From: an uncultured Clostridia bacterium
Lineage (GTDB): Bacteria; Bacillota; Clostridia; Peptostreptococcales; Anaerovoracaceae
DNA length: 6,845 bases
Assembly: GCA_937900415.1 (NCBI GenBank)
Contig: CALCEY010000021.1
Location: forward strand, 1 to 6,845
Direction: 5' to 3'
This document shows, one piece after another, positions 5,779-6,845 of the stretch. Position 1 is the stretch's first letter. Each line of letters starts with the position of its first letter. A program made the position numbers and the translations under genes. The notes under the pieces are model-generated. The model did no database searches. It had not been told where the DNA came from and saw only the letters and a program-made list of their open reading frames with translations.

Positions 5779-6618
5779 CTATACGGGTTTCAAACAGCAC
5801 CGGGCGGCAAGCGCTGTTCCTATTGCGGTTCCGTATTCGCCGTCTTCAGGTATTATAAAATTAACGTCAGGATACATGAGTTTTATCATGTCGCATACTC
5901 TCCAACACTCCGGAAAGTTTATAAGATTTCCTATCAGTACGAAATCCTTTATATTATTTCCATTGGCTATTAAAACTGCGGTTTGGCATATGGTTTCGAT
6001 TACCATATGGACTATACCGGCAGCCTTGTCTTCACAACTGGCTCTCGAAGAAGCTTTTCCAAAGTTTGAAGCCGTAATTTCCAAATCGAGACCCGGCAAA
6101 GGCTTATTGGATATATCCCCGATACGCAGGTCTATATTTCCTACTTTTCCGTCAACGGCCATTTCCTGTATCTTATCCGCATCATCAGTGTTCAGCATAA
6201 GCTTTGAAAGACCCGTTATTGTTCCTCCGCCTATGCCAATGCCTCCAAGATGAGTCGGAACATTATTTTGGACTCTTACATATGACGTACCTGTCCCCAT
6301 GCTAACAACCATAAAATCGTTTTTCCCGCCGGCAAAATATCCTCCTCCTACTCCATTGGCAGAAAATTCGTCCACCTTATATGTCGGAAGCCCGTAAATT
6401 TTTTGAGTTACGTTGCTGCTACCAACTCCGGTTAGGTTGACCTGCTCTATCATTGAAAGTTCAAGACTATTATCATATAAAAACTTACCGAAAGCCCCAA
6501 ACAAAGAAGCTATAGCGTTACTTGCCGAAATTTGAACAGGCACCAACATTTTGTTTCCGTCAAATCCTGCAATTTTAGTAGTGCTTCCACCTATATCAAT
6601 TCCTACGACGATTCCCAT
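5779..6618 (-). CDS. coaW: Type II pantothenate kinase
   Basis: The predicted reaction is ATP-dependent phosphorylation of pantothenate to 4'-phosphopantothenate, the first committed step of coenzyme A synthesis in the cytoplasm. The 279-residue protein has the acetate/sugar kinase (ASKHA) fold signatures of the eukaryotic-like, Staphylococcus CoaW type. These are phosphate-1 loop GIDIGGSTTK (6-15), LTGVGSSN (62-69), the putative catalytic Glu84 in VDEF, SMGTGTS (106-112), the glycine-rich GGIGIGGGTITGLSKLML (125-142), ITASNFGK (181-188) and the C-terminal EYGTAIGTAL (261-270). Length fits the family. At the position I align with pantothenate-contacting Arg207 of human PANK3, this protein has His123. 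AAAGGA (6631-6626) lies 7 nt before the ATG. Type II enzymes are generally less sensitive to CoA feedback than type I, so control may be transcriptional. It is the first gene of the minus-strand cluster. Confidence 0.88.
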   Translation of the reverse strand: MGIVVGIDIGGSTTKIAGFDGNKMLVPVQISASNAIASLFGAFGKFLYDNSLELSMIEQVNLTGVGSSNVTQKIYGLPTYKVDEFSANGVGGGYFAGGKNDFMVVSMGTGTSYVRVQNNVPTHLGGIGIGGGTITGLSKLMLNTDDADKIQEMAVDGKVGNIDLRIGDISNKPLPGLDLEITASNFGKASSRASCEDKAAGIVHMVIETICQTAVLIANGNNIKDFVLIGNLINFPECWRVCDMIKLMYPDVNFIIPEDGEYGTAIGTALAARCCLKPV

Positions 6619-6631
6619 ATACTCTTCCTTT

Positions 6632-6845
6632 CGTTCGGGTATTTACATATGCATGTCCATAACTTTCTTCAAGGCTTATCACACACACTTTATTGTTTTG
6701 ATTTATCTCCCTTGATATTTCATAAACCACATATGCTTTGTTGACACATTAAATCCTAAAACACAGTATAGGCCGCTTTCTTTTTTCCTAATATGATCTC
6801 ATGCGGACATTTTAACGCCCTCCAGTTATGCAAGCGGCGTTTTAA
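6632..6845. other. Upstream region of coaW up to the right edge, no convincing gene
   Basis: No frame here has both a start with a ribosome binding site and a credible length. A coaW promoter is not clear. The best minus-strand pair is TTGAAG-17-TATGTA (about 6673 to 6645), and both boxes are weak. On the plus strand a perfect TTGACA (6741-6746) has only a poor -10 (CAGTAT, 6764-6769). An inverted repeat AACGCC/GGCGTT (6814-6819 and 6836-6841) followed by TTTTAA lies at the very edge. A second pair, GCCGCTT (6772-6778) with AAGCGGC (6832-6838), overlaps it. A minus-strand frame open from the edge to 6756 is too short to call. Confidence 0.4.

Noticed and set aside
5753..6253. Plus-strand open frame of 166 codons
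   Set aside because: It lies antisense within coaW, which has clear family motifs and a proper ribosome binding site. The plus frame has no such site and no recognisable domain.
6596..6688. Minus-strand GTG-initiated 30-codon frame overlapping the coaW start
   Set aside because: The nearest purine-rich GGGAG is 18 nt from the GTG, too far, and the peptide has no recognisable feature.
6756..6845. Minus-strand frame open for 29 codons from the right edge to TAG, possibly the 3' end of another gene
   Set aside because: A run this short occurs by chance at this base composition, and another minus frame in the same place is also open over a similar length. Sequence beyond the edge is needed.

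Overview
The window looks like ordinary chromosome from a low-to-moderate GC Gram-positive anaerobe, most likely class Clostridia (inference). Reasons: strong AAAGGAG-type ribosome binding sites, many ATA isoleucine codons, AT-rich spacers, a type II pantothenate kinase, a TIGR01906/DUF1461 membrane protein and a very small Cro/C1-like helix-turn-helix protein. I see no insertion sequence, CRISPR array, prophage or conjugative gene.

Layout, left to right. (1) The 5' part of a tRNA-Met(CAT) gene runs off the left edge on the minus strand and has a near-consensus sigma-70-type promoter. (2) An AT-rich gene-free spacer of about 290 bases follows. (3) An NhaC-family Na+/H+ antiporter gene lies on the plus strand with its own promoter and a TTG start. 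(4) A hairpin terminator is shared with the convergent sfsA gene (minus). (5) A 102-bp divergent region holds an excellent plus-strand promoter and an overlapping weaker minus-strand candidate. (6) The plus-strand pair lgt-ychF is 21 nt apart and ends at a strong intrinsic terminator. (7) A minus-strand cluster, transcribed right to left, contains coaW (type II pantothenate kinase), a four-helix DUF1461 membrane protein and a 71-residue HTH protein. The last two overlap by 4 nt (ATGA). (8) About 225 bases lie upstream of coaW with no convincing gene.

Functions. The housekeeping content covers sodium/proton homeostasis (nhaC), lipoprotein lipidation (lgt), a ribosome-associated P-loop ATPase (ychF), an SfsA nuclease-fold protein, initiation of coenzyme A synthesis (coaW) and a methionine tRNA. 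The least understood part is the coaW-DUF1461-HTH cluster. The overlap argues that the membrane protein and the HTH protein are made together, but nothing in the sequence shows their function. I found no clear new biological system; the findings are local oddities of modest interest.
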